A stretch of DNA of 64,000 nucleotides from Callipepla californica brunnescens (taxonomy: Eukaryota > Chordata > Aves > Galliformes > Odontophoridae), in contig JALIRH010000126.1 in the NCBI GenBank assembly GCA_023055505.1, positions 744,001 to 808,000 on the forward strand, written 5' to 3'. The position numbers were made by a program, and so were the translations under genes. The notes beneath the pieces were generated by a model. It searched no databases, was not told where the DNA came from, and was given only the letters and a program-made list of their open reading frames with translations. The number at the start of each line of letters is the position of its first letter. The stretch's first letter is position 1. Shown piece by piece: positions 48,060-61,722 of the stretch.

Positions 48060-48358
48060 CTCTAAGAAAGAAGGGGACAGACTCTTCAGTAAGATTTGTT
48101 CTGATAGGACAACAGAAAATTGCTTAGGTTGGATATAAGAAAAGATTTTTGTTTTATTTTATGATAAGAGTAGTGAGGTACTGGCACAGGATTCCCAGAG
48201 AGAAGGTAAATGTATCTAACCCTGGAGACACTTGAGGTCAGACTGGATGTGGCACTGAGCAGCCTGATCTAGCTGTAGGCTTCTCTGTTAATTGAAGAGG
48301 AGTTGAACTAGGTGTCCCTTAAGGATCTCTTCCAATTCAAACTATTTTATGATTCTTT
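48060..48358 (+). mobile_element. CR1 LINE 3' fragment with decayed tail
   Basis: GGGGACAGACTCTTCAGTAAGATTTGTTCTGATAGGACAA, TTAGGTTGGATATAAGAAAAGA, TTCCCAGAGAG, GTCAGACTGGATGTGGCACTGAGCAGCCTGATCTAG, ending CTATTTTATGATTC. More diverged than the 34-36 kb copies. Confidence 0.92.
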
Positions 48359-48787
48359 AAAATGAAAAAGGGAAAGTGGTCATGTTACAGGAGAGGAGAT
48401 AAATATGTGACAGATTCAGGTAACCATAGAGTCTTCCGATAGAATAAGTAGATTAACAAGTATCATTCTCCTCCTTTTAAGGTTCATGGAATATTTTAGC
48501 CACTGCAAGTGGAGAGAAACAATGAATATAAAAATCCACTTGTGATAGTTTTTGATTGGCTAATTGCACATCTACTGGTCTAGTGCCTAATTTACACTTA
48601 AAATACTGTAATTTGCCTTGTCAGTTTCCTCTTTTCATTGTGTATTTCACTGTGCTAAAATAATTACCATCATACTTCTAAAGAAGATTACTGTTATTGG
48701 AACTACTATTTTCATAATAACTTTTCACTCAATCACCACAGGCATTCCCATTTCCTTCTACTCTGTGTTACACTTATAGTTACAGGG
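48359..48787. other. Intergenic, no gene seen
   Basis: Unique-looking sequence leading to the AAAAT microsatellite. Confidence 0.5.
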
Positions 48788-48865
48788 AAAATAAATAAAA
48801 TAAAATAAAATAAAATAAAATAAAATAAAATAAAATAAAATAAAATAAAATAAAATAAATAAAAC
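48788..48865 (+). repeat. (AAAAT)n pentanucleotide microsatellite
   Basis: About 14 nearly perfect AAAAT units, flanked at each end by AAAT units. Length suggests a polymorphic locus. Confidence 0.97.
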
Positions 48866-51800
48866 CACAGGGAAGAGCAGCTGGACAGTCTATGTGGTAG
48901 CCCTTATATATGCATGATAATTTAATTGTTTCTTGAGTATTGCCATTCCTGGAAATATGTCAGCAGTGAATTCCTTTGAAATGCTTCCTTCCCAGACAAC
49001 TTCCAGAGCAGCCATTCTTGCAGTCAGACTTCAGGTACTTTCATAAAGGAAGAGGCTACCAAATGTTTTTCATTGTTCTTTAGGTTTCTGCTTCAACTGA
49101 ATGATACCATAATGATCAAACAAAAAAAGGAAACCATATGTTAAGTGTGTCATCTTGTTGCATCAAACCACCAGCCATTTTTGTGTAATGGGCTGCAATG
49201 GATATATGGAGCTGGGCTTTAAGAGAGGGGCAACAGATCCCCATTCAGCCTCATTACTTCACAGCAGTTCATGGTCTTCATGAAGCACTGATTCCTTCTG
49301 CATCTTAGTGCCAAACTACTGTGGATCCATGTTGTTTATTTATTTATTTATTGTAGTCCTTTGGCTCTTAGAGTTATCTCTATCATTAAATTATCCTATT
49401 AATGATTTGTGATTTGGGGAAAAACACTTTCTTTTTATTGTTTTAGAGCTCTTGTCCATTAACTCTATTGAGTGTTCCTAATTCAAAATGTATCATTTTT
49501 CTATTCTCCTTTTCTGTGATTTTATAGAGCTCATGATATCATTGCTGAGCCATGAACTGAAGGGCACATTTTTATTTGTGACATATTTCATGGGTTTTTA
49601 TTTGCAAAGGCTTTTGTGAGATTCTAGAAGTAAAGTGTTTTGATTTGAAAATGGTTAATTTTCTTTCCTGTGCTTGTACCAGAAAAGGTCTTTTACTATT
49701 AGGTGGAGCTACTATCTTAAAATGAAGATTCTAAAGTATCCTTTAACAATAGAATAAAACTATGGCAAGATTCTGTCACTGAACACCAGCTGAAGAAAAA
49801 CAAATACCTCTGCTTCATACTGGAACAGATTTTTTTCAAACCTATCTCAGAAAAGATTTTCTGGATTAATTTTCTGTTTATTTACATTGAAATACTAAAT
49901 ATTTTAGCAATATATTCCATACAGTTAATTAGTGGGTAGCATCTTTAATTACACATTTTTCACTGATTTTACTGAATGTGATATAATTAAGTGAACAGCC
50001 TTTTGAAAACACAGTCAGTGTGGTGTGTAACATCTGAGGCTATAACCTATTTTTATTTACACAGAACTGGATCAATTTGTTTTATTATTTAACACCTTAG
50101 AAAAGCCTTTGTTGTCTCAGGAAAGCTCATGTACCCCAGGAAACTGCTGAGCCTGCTGTCTTCCCTGGGGTACCTTCCCATCTACTGTTAATTTTCAGGG
50201 AAAGCTGTGGAAGGACTTACCATCTGTGAGTGCATTATTGCTTATGACACACTCGTGTTTGTAATTAAATTCCATTGTTTGGTAGAAATGGGATCATGTT
50301 TACCAGATGATGCAACAGAACCATATAGTCAGTGTTCCGGGGTTTAAACAATACAGCTCTCTTTTCAGCAGATGTGTCTTGAAGAATAATTTACTAGTTT
50401 TCAGTTCCCTATGGACCTTCTCTTACTGCACACCATCAAGAACTGGTTGAATAAAAAATAATTAATATATCTATTAATTCTCATTAAACATGAATTAATT
50501 AGCAATTAACATTATGCACATCATTCTCTTCTAAATTTGTTTCAGGCTCATTGCATATTCCTGTAGCTGTTTAGAATGTAAGTGACCAAGCTCTGTAATT
50601 TGATTCTGTTTTCCACACTAGAAACTTAAAATAGGAAAGAAGACTCAGAAACATCTCAATACTAACTCCAACATTTCCACAAGATGTCTGCCTGTTTTCT
50701 TTAAAGGTCCATGAATTTTGCATGCACTATTTGCTATATAATCAATATGAAACAATTTTAGATATAGTTTTATACTCACAGAATACATAGCTGGCTTCAG
50801 AGAACTTTTGTCCAGACTTTTGTTTAGATGGCAAAAGATGGGTGAAGTCCTAATGCCAGCCTTGTCACCTTTCTGCCAGTGTTTCAGTGCTGCTACCTAT
50901 AAAATGATTCAATTAAATGTAAGTATTCCCACCGGAGTTTGCAAGGATTCATTAGTATGTGCTTGTAAAAGAGAAAAGTGGCAGTTCTAGAAACATCTTC
51001 ATCAGAAGTGTTTGAGTTTTATTTAGCTCCGAAGAAATGAGATGTTCCTAGATAGCTTTAGCCCACTCTACTCTTACTGCAGTAAGTGAAGTTGATACAG
51101 CAGAAAGCACTTAAACAAATACTCACTTGACACAGTTGAGTTACTATCCTGTGTTTTACTGTTGTTGCTTTTAACAAAATCTCACTGGTAACTACAATTT
51201 TTAATTTCACAAGAAAAACTCTGAAAACTCTCTTCAATTTATTATCAGTATGTAGAAATATATTTAGTCTTCTTTAAATTCAGGGCTGGAAAAAAACTAG
51301 ATCAGTTTGTTAATTTTTCTGCTAGCTTGGAAGATCTTCCCTGTACTATACTTGCAGTGATATATTCATAAAGTGATTTATTAATGAGATGCTTGAGATC
51401 AGTACAGCTACAGGCTGGCAAGTACCTTTTATACACTTCAGAGCAAAAATGAACGTGGTAATGTTTAGGAGTCCAGACTGTCCAGACTGGTACATATAAA
51501 GCTTCAAAAACATCCATTTTAAGCTGTTTAAAACATCACTGAGAGAAAACTCTGCCTATCTGCAGATGGGCAATCTCTTGGATTCTTACTTTGCACTTTC
51601 CTTTTGCCTGCTACAATTATTATGATCTGAATTGTACATGACATTTCCTTATGAATTTAAGAGAAAATTCCATAGATAACTCACAGTTAAACAAAATAAT
51701 TGAGTTCTGAAATAATATGATGCCTCGCATCTGGTAAGGCCTATCCGTCTTTCCCGGTGAAGACTACAGGCACATTGGACATCAGCATCTAAGTTGGACT

Positions 51801-54710
51801 GACAAAGCTATAAAAAATGAAGTTAAATGACTGTTTTGTTTAAACCCACCTACTGATGATGGGCCTAAGAGCAACATAGCTTCCAAGTGGTTTCTTAACC
51901 ATATCTGTCCATAACACTTTCACTTGAAATAATTTTAATACATTTTGGAGCGGTTTTATTAGCACGCTTTGTTTGGTGAATGTAGTTTGAAAAAATGATT
52001 TGTGAAGGCATCACATCATTCATGTTAGTGATGGTGCTGGTGTCTTATGTGGTATATAAAAGTGACTCCATTATTCTAACAACCACATGTTGCATCCTAA
52101 TTTTCCCTGGAGGAACTTGTCAGTATTTGAAGGTTTGGCAATATGACATTGCAGGCACTTAAACGTAAACAATGTCTCTTTCAGTGCCTTGTTGAGAAGG
52201 CGAGGGAATTTTTATTGTGTGGCTGGAAATACAGACCTAAGATAGGCTAGAAATAGAGGGATCTATTGAGAAGCAATATGATCACATGTTGCAGAGATGC
52301 TCCTGGGTACTCCACACAATACTAACTCACCATCTGCATTGCACTAAAGGAGTTACGTGTTTCTCCCTGTTGTTCTGGCTGATCAGCCTTGGAGGCCCAA
52401 GGACAAGATGGCACACACCCAGCACACTTATCCTTGGCAGAGTTGCTGTGACAGCTGCCCAGGTTTCCATTCTGAGCCAGTGACCATATACTGTTATAGC
52501 CATTTAGCCAGGAGGAGTAAAACAGATGCACTGCTGCATCTCACTAAGCATTCTGGCAGTCATAACCAATGAGGAGAAGTTCATCTCCAAATCCTTCAAA
52601 TTAAGGTTGCCTTATGTCCCTAAACCTAGTTGTTATACTTTTCAGGTGAACACTTCTCTTCCCTCCTCATCTATACAATATCCCACTGGTCTTCACCACT
52701 CAGCTATCACATTTTTTTCCGAGAAGAGCATTCCATGATCCTGTCACCCTGTAATCAAATATTATTAGATGGGTGAACCTTATTTACCCTCCCGTTTAGT
52801 AACTTGATTCTCTCTGGCTTCAAAAGGAGTCATAAATGGTGATTGAAAATTTTCTAGAGCAAAGCATCACTTAGAAGAAACACGTTTCAAGCTGACCACT
52901 TGCTCCGTTGGGTTCCTCCTGCTCCCTTCCTGCTCCAAGCACTCACTTTTGTGTGAATGCTGTGCTGTTATAAGAAAAAAAAATCATGTATTTGGACATC
53001 TTCCTGTTTTATACTTCTCCACCTTACTTTTTTCAGTTTCCATTGAAATGCCAATATAGCAGATAAACAATGTAAATCATAGGATATGCTTAAATCACAC
53101 CCACAGTGACTGTGGTAAGTTTTTGTTTTTCTTGGAGATAAGAAGTTATGGTAGGACTATTTCAGAGCATTTGCTTCACTGAAAGCAAAGTTTGGATATA
53201 TAGATTAGAAAACCACATCTTGGAAACAGCAAGCTGACAGTGCAGAAGTGATGCAAACAGGGCACAACTTTTAAGAGTGCATCAACTAACAATTCATGTA
53301 TTCCAGCTCAAGAGTGATTTAAAGTATGCTTACAGCTATGCGGGGTTTAGTATCTGATGACACAGTTATAGGAAAGCTTGAAATGTTCTTAAATTTTCTC
53401 TCCAGCATAGTAAACCATGTAGTGTTGGATGGATATGTGTTAATAAGCTGCAATGTTATAGTTACCTTGGTACTGATTCAATGCTGGAATTTCCAATTTG
53501 AAATACATGAAATAGAAAGTAACGGTATAACAATTAAACTAGAAAGGGAAACACAATTTCCTGGAAATCAGTTGCACCCATCCTTTGACTGTCTCTCTTA
53601 CCTAGGTAGCAAAGGATATTGGGAATTCTAGCAGTCTGAAATCTACTCTATGAAAGTACATGGATGGTATCAACTTGAACCCATTATTAATGATAGTAAC
53701 CACATATAGTAAAACCCTTTGTGCCTCCAATATTCACCAAATGCAAATTAAATTGTTGTGGCAACCGCTTTTCAAAAGAGATTAAACGCACAACAATATG
53801 AGATAAAACTTCTAAACTTTTGGCCTTTTTTCCCCTATTCAGTGAACATATGGAAACAGTGCTGGGAGTGGGTACCTCACCTAGCTCATTTGCCCTTTGT
53901 AAGGGCTCCTCACACCACCAAATTTACAGAGGCACCCAGCTCGCAGCACATCTGACCATGGGGGCTGTTTGCACCCATGACTTTCTCTACCACTGCGGTA
54001 GGCTGAAAAAGTGTTACCATTGTTAAATGGTTTGGGAGGATGGTGTGGCAGAGGGAGTGAGACAGATACATTTACATTAAAAAAGTTCAAGCTTTTTGAG
54101 TTCCTTGTGGAATGTGGATAGATAGAACTGTAAGCGTAGAGTGAATGCTTCAGGGAGTTATCAAGACAGTGTATAAAGTTTGTTAGAGAGAATGAGCTTA
54201 TACTCTTAACATTTGAAATAGCTTGATATTTAATGACATATAAAGGAATGATAATTAGTTATAATTAAAAATTGTTTAATTGAGAATAATTATCTCATTT
54301 TTTTTAAATATTTGCAATTTTGCCAAAAGATTACAGGAATGTCTACACTTCATCTCACCTGTATATATACAGTGTTTTTACATAACAGGTCAGTGTATGA
54401 CCTGTAAGTTATATTTTAAAATTCAAACTTCATACAAAAACTATGTACAACTGCAGTATTTCTTTTAATATTTACACAAAGACAATTAGATTCTCTGATA
54501 AAAATTTTATTCTTACATGGGCCTCAACTTGTATTTAGCAAGCTGAGTCCTGCCTGATATTAATTATGTGTAGTTAAAAAAAAATAATGATCAGGGAAAA
54601 CAGATGATTCCTGGTCCATTTGCCATTGCGTGCCCCATGAACTCCGCAAGACCAGCCCTCCCATAAGATAGATGACCTGGACTCAGAATAAACTGTTAAG
54701 TTTCCATATT
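48866..54710. other. CR1-free intergenic stretch; AT-rich homeodomain-type clusters
   Basis: No supported gene or young repeat. Features of note are (TTTA)n near 49337-49352, a dense TAATTA/ATTAAT cluster at about 50458-50515, and another at about 54248-54300. The open frame at 53326-53631 (101 codons) has a hydrophobic middle (LISCNVIVTLVLIQC) but no family match and no splice or promoter context. It is considered chance. Confidence 0.55.
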
Positions 54711-54980
54711 CTCATTTCTTTTCCTTCCTTCCTTTTCCTTCCTTAACTTTTATTTCTTTTTCTTCTTTCATTTTCCTTCCTTTTCCTCCCTCCCCTCCTC
54801 CCTTCTTTCCTTTCCTTCCTTTCCTTCCTTTCCTTGCTTCCTTTCTTCCTTAACTTTCTCCCTTCCTTTCACTCTTCCTTTGTCCTTTCCTCAGTTCCTT
54901 TCCCCTACCGTCTCTTCTATTTCCCTCATGTCCATTCCTTTCCTCTCTTCCTCCTTCCCTTTCTCTTACTTCTTTCACTT
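54711..54980 (+). repeat. Long polypyrimidine (CCTT)n-rich tract
   Basis: About 270 bases are overwhelmingly C and T, built of TTCC/TTTCC/CTTCC units with a few purine interruptions. The tract has mirror-repeat stretches that could adopt triplex (H-DNA) conformations. The open frame at 54834-55043 is an artefact of it. Confidence 0.95.
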
Positions 54981-55928
54981 AATTTCAGCCTTAGAAAGAC
55001 ATACAGATTTTTTGGGTATATTTTAATGTTAGATGTTGAATAGAAGAACAGGAGGTAGCTGATTGAGAACATATTTGCAGATATACAGTTCTGGAAGTTT
55101 ACTTTAAGTAAGGAGAATGAATTTTGGATGTTATGGATATATAAAAGCAGTTCTACTACCCAGAAGATGAATACTAACCTTATTTTTCAATTAGAAAGGA
55201 AAACAAAGAAAAGTTTTTTGTTCAAATTGTTTTAAATTAATTAGAGAACAAGGTTAAATTGTAATAATAATAATATAGCCATCAGTAACATGATAATAAC
55301 TATTGATGTAAGTTTGATATAACAGAGTGATTTGTGTTGCCAATAATAATTAGATAGCCTAATGTTTTAATCAATAAGATTAAGAAATGCTTGGAAACAA
55401 GCATGTAACATAAATAAAATGAGGCATAAAAGTCGGACTTAAATGGTTGTTCCTTGGCACTATTCCAAAGATTTTGTTTCAGGAGACAAAGGTGTCATTC
55501 TGGACTGCCAGATGGTGCTGAAGGCAAACAAGGTGAACAAGTACAGACACTGAAGCATCAGTAGCAAAGAGAACTCTTTGGTTTCAGTTTGGAACAGTAT
55601 GTGCTTTTCTTGTTGGCTCCTGCTTTTCTAAGTCTCTGGACATTATAAAAATGTCAATCATTAGACAGAGATGATCCTTTCACAGGTTACAGGTACCACC
55701 TCATGCACCCAACCTCAGTAGGAGCAAGACTTGAACCATGTTTTACCTTTTTCCTCTTATAAGAACATGACATGCCCTGACCACTGGTCATCACATTTAG
55801 GATTTCTCTGTCATCTGGGCACAATGTAACTTATTTCAGCAACTAGAATGGATCTGGGCACTTCTGCATGGTTTCATATGAGTGCAGCTGAAGAGAATAA
55901 TATAATGAACAAAAAAACAGGTGGATAT

Positions 55929-56030
55929 TTTATACCTGCATTTATACCTGCTTAAAAACAAATACATTTCAGCAGGTTTTTAAATACATTTCAGCATTTA
56001 CATTTTTATACCAGGCTTTTATACCTGCTT
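55929..56030 (+). repeat. Cluster of short local duplications
   Basis: TTTATACCTGC occurs at 55929-55939, 55941-55951 and again near 56018. AAATACATTTCAGCA occurs at 55960-55974 and 55983-55997. TTAAAAAC (about 55953) and GTTTTTAA (about 55976) are also inverted with respect to each other. Confidence 0.85.
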
Positions 56031-58517
56031 CAGTACACTTCAGTGTGAGTATCCTGAATTCTACCTATGGTTGGATATCCTTAAAAAATTCTCTTCAAAT
56101 AAATGAAAATTTTGCAAGAGTTTTTGAAATTGGTACTCTCAGGAATACTACTAAAACATGAGTATTCTTGTGAGTTTGGAGTTCAAAAGGCTTGTCTTAC
56201 TTTGTTTAAATCATGAAAAATATCATGTTTTACTAATGATGTATTCCACAGATATTATATCTGTTTTTTTTTCCCACTACTTTTCTATGACAGAGTAACA
56301 TTTGAATAACAAGTTTTTATAACATACTTGGCAAAGCTAGCATGGTCCAAGGTATTCTCTTTTGTAAACAATCAAATGTGGACCAAATGCCACACAGACT
56401 AAATAAAAAAAGCAGATTCAAACTAGGTGATGGTTGCAAATATAGAGGCTTGCCAATGACCTGTAGAATGCAGAACTTCTTGGCTTCAGATAACAGAAAA
56501 GATGGTTTCTCAGCTATAGAGAGCATATGTCTTTCACTTCATGATGTAATTGTATTGACCAATTCTCCCTATGAGAAGTTTTAGAAGTTTTCTGTTTGCA
56601 TCTTCACTTATGGCTCATCCAGTCTCCTGCAAGAGAACTAAGGCATTCGGACACCTTTGTTTAACAACTCTCCATTCCGTGGCAAAAACGCCCTCTGATT
56701 TCCCCAGACGTCTCATTAGCATTGGAGCAAACATCTTCTCTCACCTTTGGATTCACCTTAAATTTGCACTTTCGATAAGTAGTGCTCAATATCCCACCCA
56801 AACTGGATCTAGAACTTGAGATTTCTATCTCTCCTCTGCTTGTCTGCACTTCATATTTTTGCTTCTCTCTTCTGATATCTCTTCTTTCTTATATGTTCAT
56901 AGGACAACTGCATATTGTGCATACTTCTTAATCTAGGCTTACATTGCCAGCAGCTACATACTTGGCACCAACAAGATCCTGCAATGGGCATTAGATATCC
57001 AGGCCTAACCACCAGTCCTTTGTGAGCACTGTACTCCTTTAAGAGTTTCACCCTTTTAGCAAAGAGGTACTATGGAAATTGTTAACTATAGGGTGATTCC
57101 TGGTGCCTCCCCTGCTGGAGTCACCTTACCTGGACATTTAGCAGGATTTGGAGCTGCGAATTCCTGGGTCCTGCTCACTGAGATTTTCTGAAGTGAGGAT
57201 GGTCTGACACATTTTGTGCAAAATTTCCTCTATGTTAGAAAAGGAGACAAGCACAAAACCTGTGCTTAATTTCCTCCTAGGCTAGATAGGATTCAAATTA
57301 AGACTGGCAAGTGGTAAGTGATACTCATGTTCCTAATAAATGCTAATTAGTTTTAAATCAGCGAAAACAGTTGTTGAGAAGAGGCCAATGAGAATAACAC
57401 CTTGTACCTGTCAGGGATGGGAGAAAAACAGAGTATGGAGTCTATAGCAGAATCTTGCTGAATCTTGCTCCTCTCTTGTACTTCAGTTTCATGAAGGCGT
57501 AAAAAGAGGAATGAAAAGAGTTTCTGATCTAACATAAATTCTCAGTCATGGCTGATATATCCATGGCTGTGGGTGCATGGATTTGCTGATGCATATATGA
57601 ACCCTATAGCTGGACTTTGGCAAAACCCTGTGTGCCATCAGCATTTTTATGCTCAGTTGCAGGAACTGTTCTATGGTTTGGCACCATGTGAATACTCTCT
57701 GCTGCATCATTTTTACCACTCCACTATTTGCCTCACTGCTGCTTCACTGAGTTTCTAAACGGTTTTCATTCTCCCTTTCCCTATATATTTTGCTCATGTG
57801 AGATGTGGACTTAACTATAGCTTATTGTCTAGAGCTGCTCAGTGTGTTAACCTACTAAGCATCACTATTTAATAAAGTTAGGCACTGCATTTATAGGCAC
57901 AGGTAAGCTAAATTCAACCATTTCTTCCTGTTCCCAAGAGTGCAGTGAACATTTTTACTGCAGAGGCTGGAGTTAACACTAGAATAAAGCTAGCTAGCAT
58001 AGGCTTGGTGATTTAAACGCTCTGAGAATTGCTGTACTATAATAAGGAAAATGTCCTTGTATAGTAGTTTCCAGCTGAATGATGTAGGAAAAGAGAAGAC
58101 AGTTCCCCAGGTGAGGGAGAACCTAATGCTGAAAAAAAGATTATTGTGTATTTTCTGCCAATGACAAATTCAAATTTTCTGAGAATTTAGAGTCCCTGCA
58201 CACTGACAGTGAAAGTACAGCAGACCACGATAGGAAAAGAGAATTCATTTTCTTCTGCAAATAAAGACATCATTCATCTGCTCATCCAAGAAATTATTGT
58301 TCAGGAAGCTAAGAAGTCTGCTTGTTATGGAATATATTTACATAAATACAATAATAAAATTCCCATATTACGACTTCACTGGGAGCACAGTTCTGATTCA
58401 GATCCTGTATGATATCAGATTGTTTGTACAGATTTAAGGCACAGCTCACACAGCACATACCCACATGTGTTCCAGAGCACAGAAATTATTGTAGAGAAGC
58501 AAGTTTACATTGTCAGA

Positions 58518-58578
58518 ATTCTACTGATATTTTCTTTGTATTAAAGAAGAAGAAATAATTTATATTCTACTGATATTT
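58518..58578 (+). repeat. 15-bp direct repeat
   Basis: ATTCTACTGATATTT at 58518-58532 and 58564-58578, separated by 31 bases. Confidence 0.85.
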
Positions 58579-59685
58579 CTTCATTGCCTGCATCTAATTT
58601 TTCTACTATGTATTTGTCTGCTTCTTCCTAATAAAACCATGTTTAACCACACTGCTATTAGTGGCTATGGATGCTAAGTTACTACTGACTTTCAGCACAG
58701 TCTAAGGCTTGTCATCAGAAGAAGGAGGTAACTCTTATTTTTTACTACGGATGAGTAAAATGATTTCCTGAAGAGAAAAGTTGACCCAGACTATTTCCTA
58801 TCCCTTAAACCAAACCATGGATTTTCAAGTAGAGAAAACTTGCTAAAAAATTGCCTATTTAAAATTTTTCTCCTTGAGTAACCCAGATGATTTCAGAAGA
58901 ACAGAGCCAGCTTGAGTAAGGGTGCTGTGATTCCATGTGAAAATGTATATCAGCTCAGAGAAAGGTCACAGGGACAGTTTCAGTTATGCGTGTTAGGTGA
59001 CAGCCTTCAGCAGGCAAAAAAGGCACGCATACCAGAGAATAGTGTCTGCCTCCATATAGCTTTTGTGATTCTATTTCCCTTTTAATTCCTCAGGGACCAA
59101 GATGATTTCCTTGTTTCAATGTATCAAATCCTCTACCTTTCCTTGCTTTTCCTTGCCTTTCATTGCTTTGTCTTTTGCCTTACCTCTTCACAATTCACTT
59201 TTACAGTTAGTGAAATTGTCATCCAAAAACTTTTAATGTGAGTGATTGTTTTGTAAAAATAATACCCAGATGTTAATTCTTTCTCAAGAAATCCTCTAAG
59301 AAATTAACTCAAATGTCAAGTAGCGTACTTGTGTTTTGCTAGCAGACATCCAACTAAGTGCTTTTCTTGCTTCCAAAAATTTTGATGTGCTTTTCCTTGT
59401 TTGCCTATTTTCATTCATTGCCTATTTCAGTTCAATGAAGTCTCCACAGACTATGTGAAGCTGCTGTTTGCATTGTGCACTTCTGACACCTTAAGTAATT
59501 TTGCATCTGCTTAAGGCAAACCAGAAATTAAAAACAATGAAAGCTCTAAGGGTGATTTTGACCCTTGGAAACAAATTAATCTTCTTTTCCATTTTCTTCC
59601 AGAGCAGTACGAATGCTTCTCATCTGACATGAGAAAAAATCTTATCAGAAAAGAAGGAATGTTACCACTTTCAGTAAACGAATAG

Positions 59686-59815
59686 AATCATAGAGTCATA
59701 GAATTGTTTGAGTTGGAAGGGACCATTAAAGGCCATCTGGTCCAACTCCTGTGCAACTAACAGGGACATCTACAGTTAGATCAAGTTGCTCAGAACTCCA
59801 GCCAGCCTCATCATA
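59686..59815 (-). mobile_element. CR1 LINE 3'-end fragment
   Basis: ATAGAATCATAGAGTCATAGAATTGTTTGAGTTGGAAGGGACCATTAAAGGCCATCTGGTCCAACTCC, then CAGGGACATCTACAGTTAGATCAAGTTGCTCAGAACTCCAGCCAGCCT, the reverse-oriented CR1 3' end with its octamer tail. 5'-truncated after about 130 bp. Confidence 0.96.
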
Positions 59816-61722
59816 AGAATAGCATAGATAGAAAGGAGTTGTTGGGTCATAGCCGTACCTTTTTTGAGCCACAGTAGCTTACCAGAGCATAACCAGTCAG
59901 GACAAAAAAAAAAAAAAAGCCAGACCCTGACAAAGCTGTACCTGCAGAGAGAAGGCCAGGACACCCAACACTGCCCTCCCCAAGTTTACTCTGACCAACA
60001 GCCTCTCCCAAAGTTCACAGGTATCTTGGCACTGTGGCAGAGATGTTCTTGTCTGTCCCTGGAGCCTGGGTGCAGGGCTCTTTGTTCCCTGGTTGCGGGA
60101 AGGACACTACACAAGGTGAGAGCTGGCCCAGGCCGTGGGACTTGGACTCAGGTGGGTTGGATCTGGGTACAGCAAATGTTAAAAACCCTCTTAAAAAGCC
60201 CTAATGTTCTTTCATCTTCTGTGGGACATAGCTCCAGAACCCAGACTTCCTTAGAGGGAGAAAATGGGATTTTGTCCGAGTGAACAGAGAAACTCTGAGT
60301 GTGTCACACTACTCTGTAAGTCTCATTATTTACAGTTACTGAAAATCTCCTTTGGTTACAATTAAGATGACAGCAATCCATTTCTTCTTGTTGATGGAAA
60401 GAAGCAATTCCTATCTAAAAAGTGAGAACTCACAACTTTGAAGGAACGACAAGATTATTCTTCTTGCTATAGTGAAGAAAATTATTTTCAGCTATTTACA
60501 AGGAAAAGCTTAGTGGCTTAATTGGAATGTTTTACTGTGCTGTGTTGTGTGTTTTCCTCTTTTTTTTTTTTTTAATTTTAATTCCTTGCACTTTCTCTCT
60601 TTGTCCTGTTTTACACTCTCCTTTTGATTAATATCTTTTAATGGGCTGAATTCTTCATTCACCCAGGAAGGGATCCATCAAATGAAATATGTGCTAATCA
60701 GATCTAGATTTATTATTTCCCTTTTCCTACACTGCTTCAGATACTTAGAGATAAGGGAGAAAATAAATGGCTTGACTCATATCTAACAGGACAGAGCACT
60801 TCGGCCATGGCTGACAAGGGAAGTGACAGCCACAGACAAGATAGACATCACTTTGTTCTTCTCTTCAAAGGAGGCTTTTTGTTCATCTCTAGCATTTCTC
60901 TCCTGATAACACACTTTATAGACATCTCACGTGGATTTGATGTACAGTCAGGTCTCTCCATAGACTGAGTTCTTTTTGTGTGAGAATCATACTGTCTAAA
61001 TACAAAACCACTGGATTGGCACTCTGCTTTCTGGCTTGTTCCTATTCAGACCTGGGCTTTCTGTGTTCTCTTGGATTTTCAGTCACTCGGAAGAGGGTTC
61101 AGATCTCTTTTAAATTTGAATGTCTGAAATGTGAAGATTGCACCTGAATTACCTTCCAGTATATGGAGAAGGGAACTCCCAGAGATATACATTCTGTGGA
61201 AAACAACCACAAGGGCCTATGCCTTTCCCTATCCTTATGCAGCGATGCTGTGACCTCACAGACCTCACAAACAATGCAGTATTTTGATTCCTGGTTACCT
61301 GCAGCAGATGCTGTCTGCCACTTCTCCATTTCCAGTCTGTAAAATCACATTACAGCACCTCCTATGCTCAGCAGACACATCAGTCTGCCTGTTGGTGAAG
61401 GATGTAGAGGCTATGCTAGAGGGCCATTTTTGGGTCTTTCTAGCTTTGGCCTGGAGATGTTGAAGAAAATACTTCACCTGAACCCTGCATTTTCAGCTGT
61501 GTGATAGTCTCGCAGTGTAATCTGGACTTCTGTAGGCACAAAAGTCTAACTTGCCACTGCTAATACAACTGATTGGTGTGTTGGTACACATTTCTACAGT
61601 AGCCATCCACTCAGTGATTTTTTTTTCTTGTGATCTGTCACCACTGTTATGGTTTCTTTGGCTATGACTACTCATCACATCTGAACTATCAGTTTTTCAG
61701 GCCAAAGGTAGAGCATGACCAG
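59816..61722. other. Intergenic, no gene seen
   Basis: The 139-codon open frame at 59864-60283 passes through a 15-A run (about 59907-59921) and shows no domain; I do not regard it as a gene. A poly-T run lies near 60561-60573. Confidence 0.5.

Larger units (their letters stand above)
54981..59685. other. CR1-free intergenic stretch
   Basis: No gene seen. Local duplications lie at 55929-56030 (TTTATACCTGC and AAATACATTTCAGCA units) and at 58518-58578 (ATTCTACTGATATTT twice). An uninteresting T/C-rich patch lies near 59135-59180. Confidence 0.55.

Noticed and set aside
53326..53631. 101-codon open frame with a hydrophobic segment
   Set aside because: One possible membrane segment is not enough; no family resemblance and no gene context.
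59864..60283. 139-codon open frame
   Set aside because: Includes a poly-A-derived lysine run and has no domain; probably chance.
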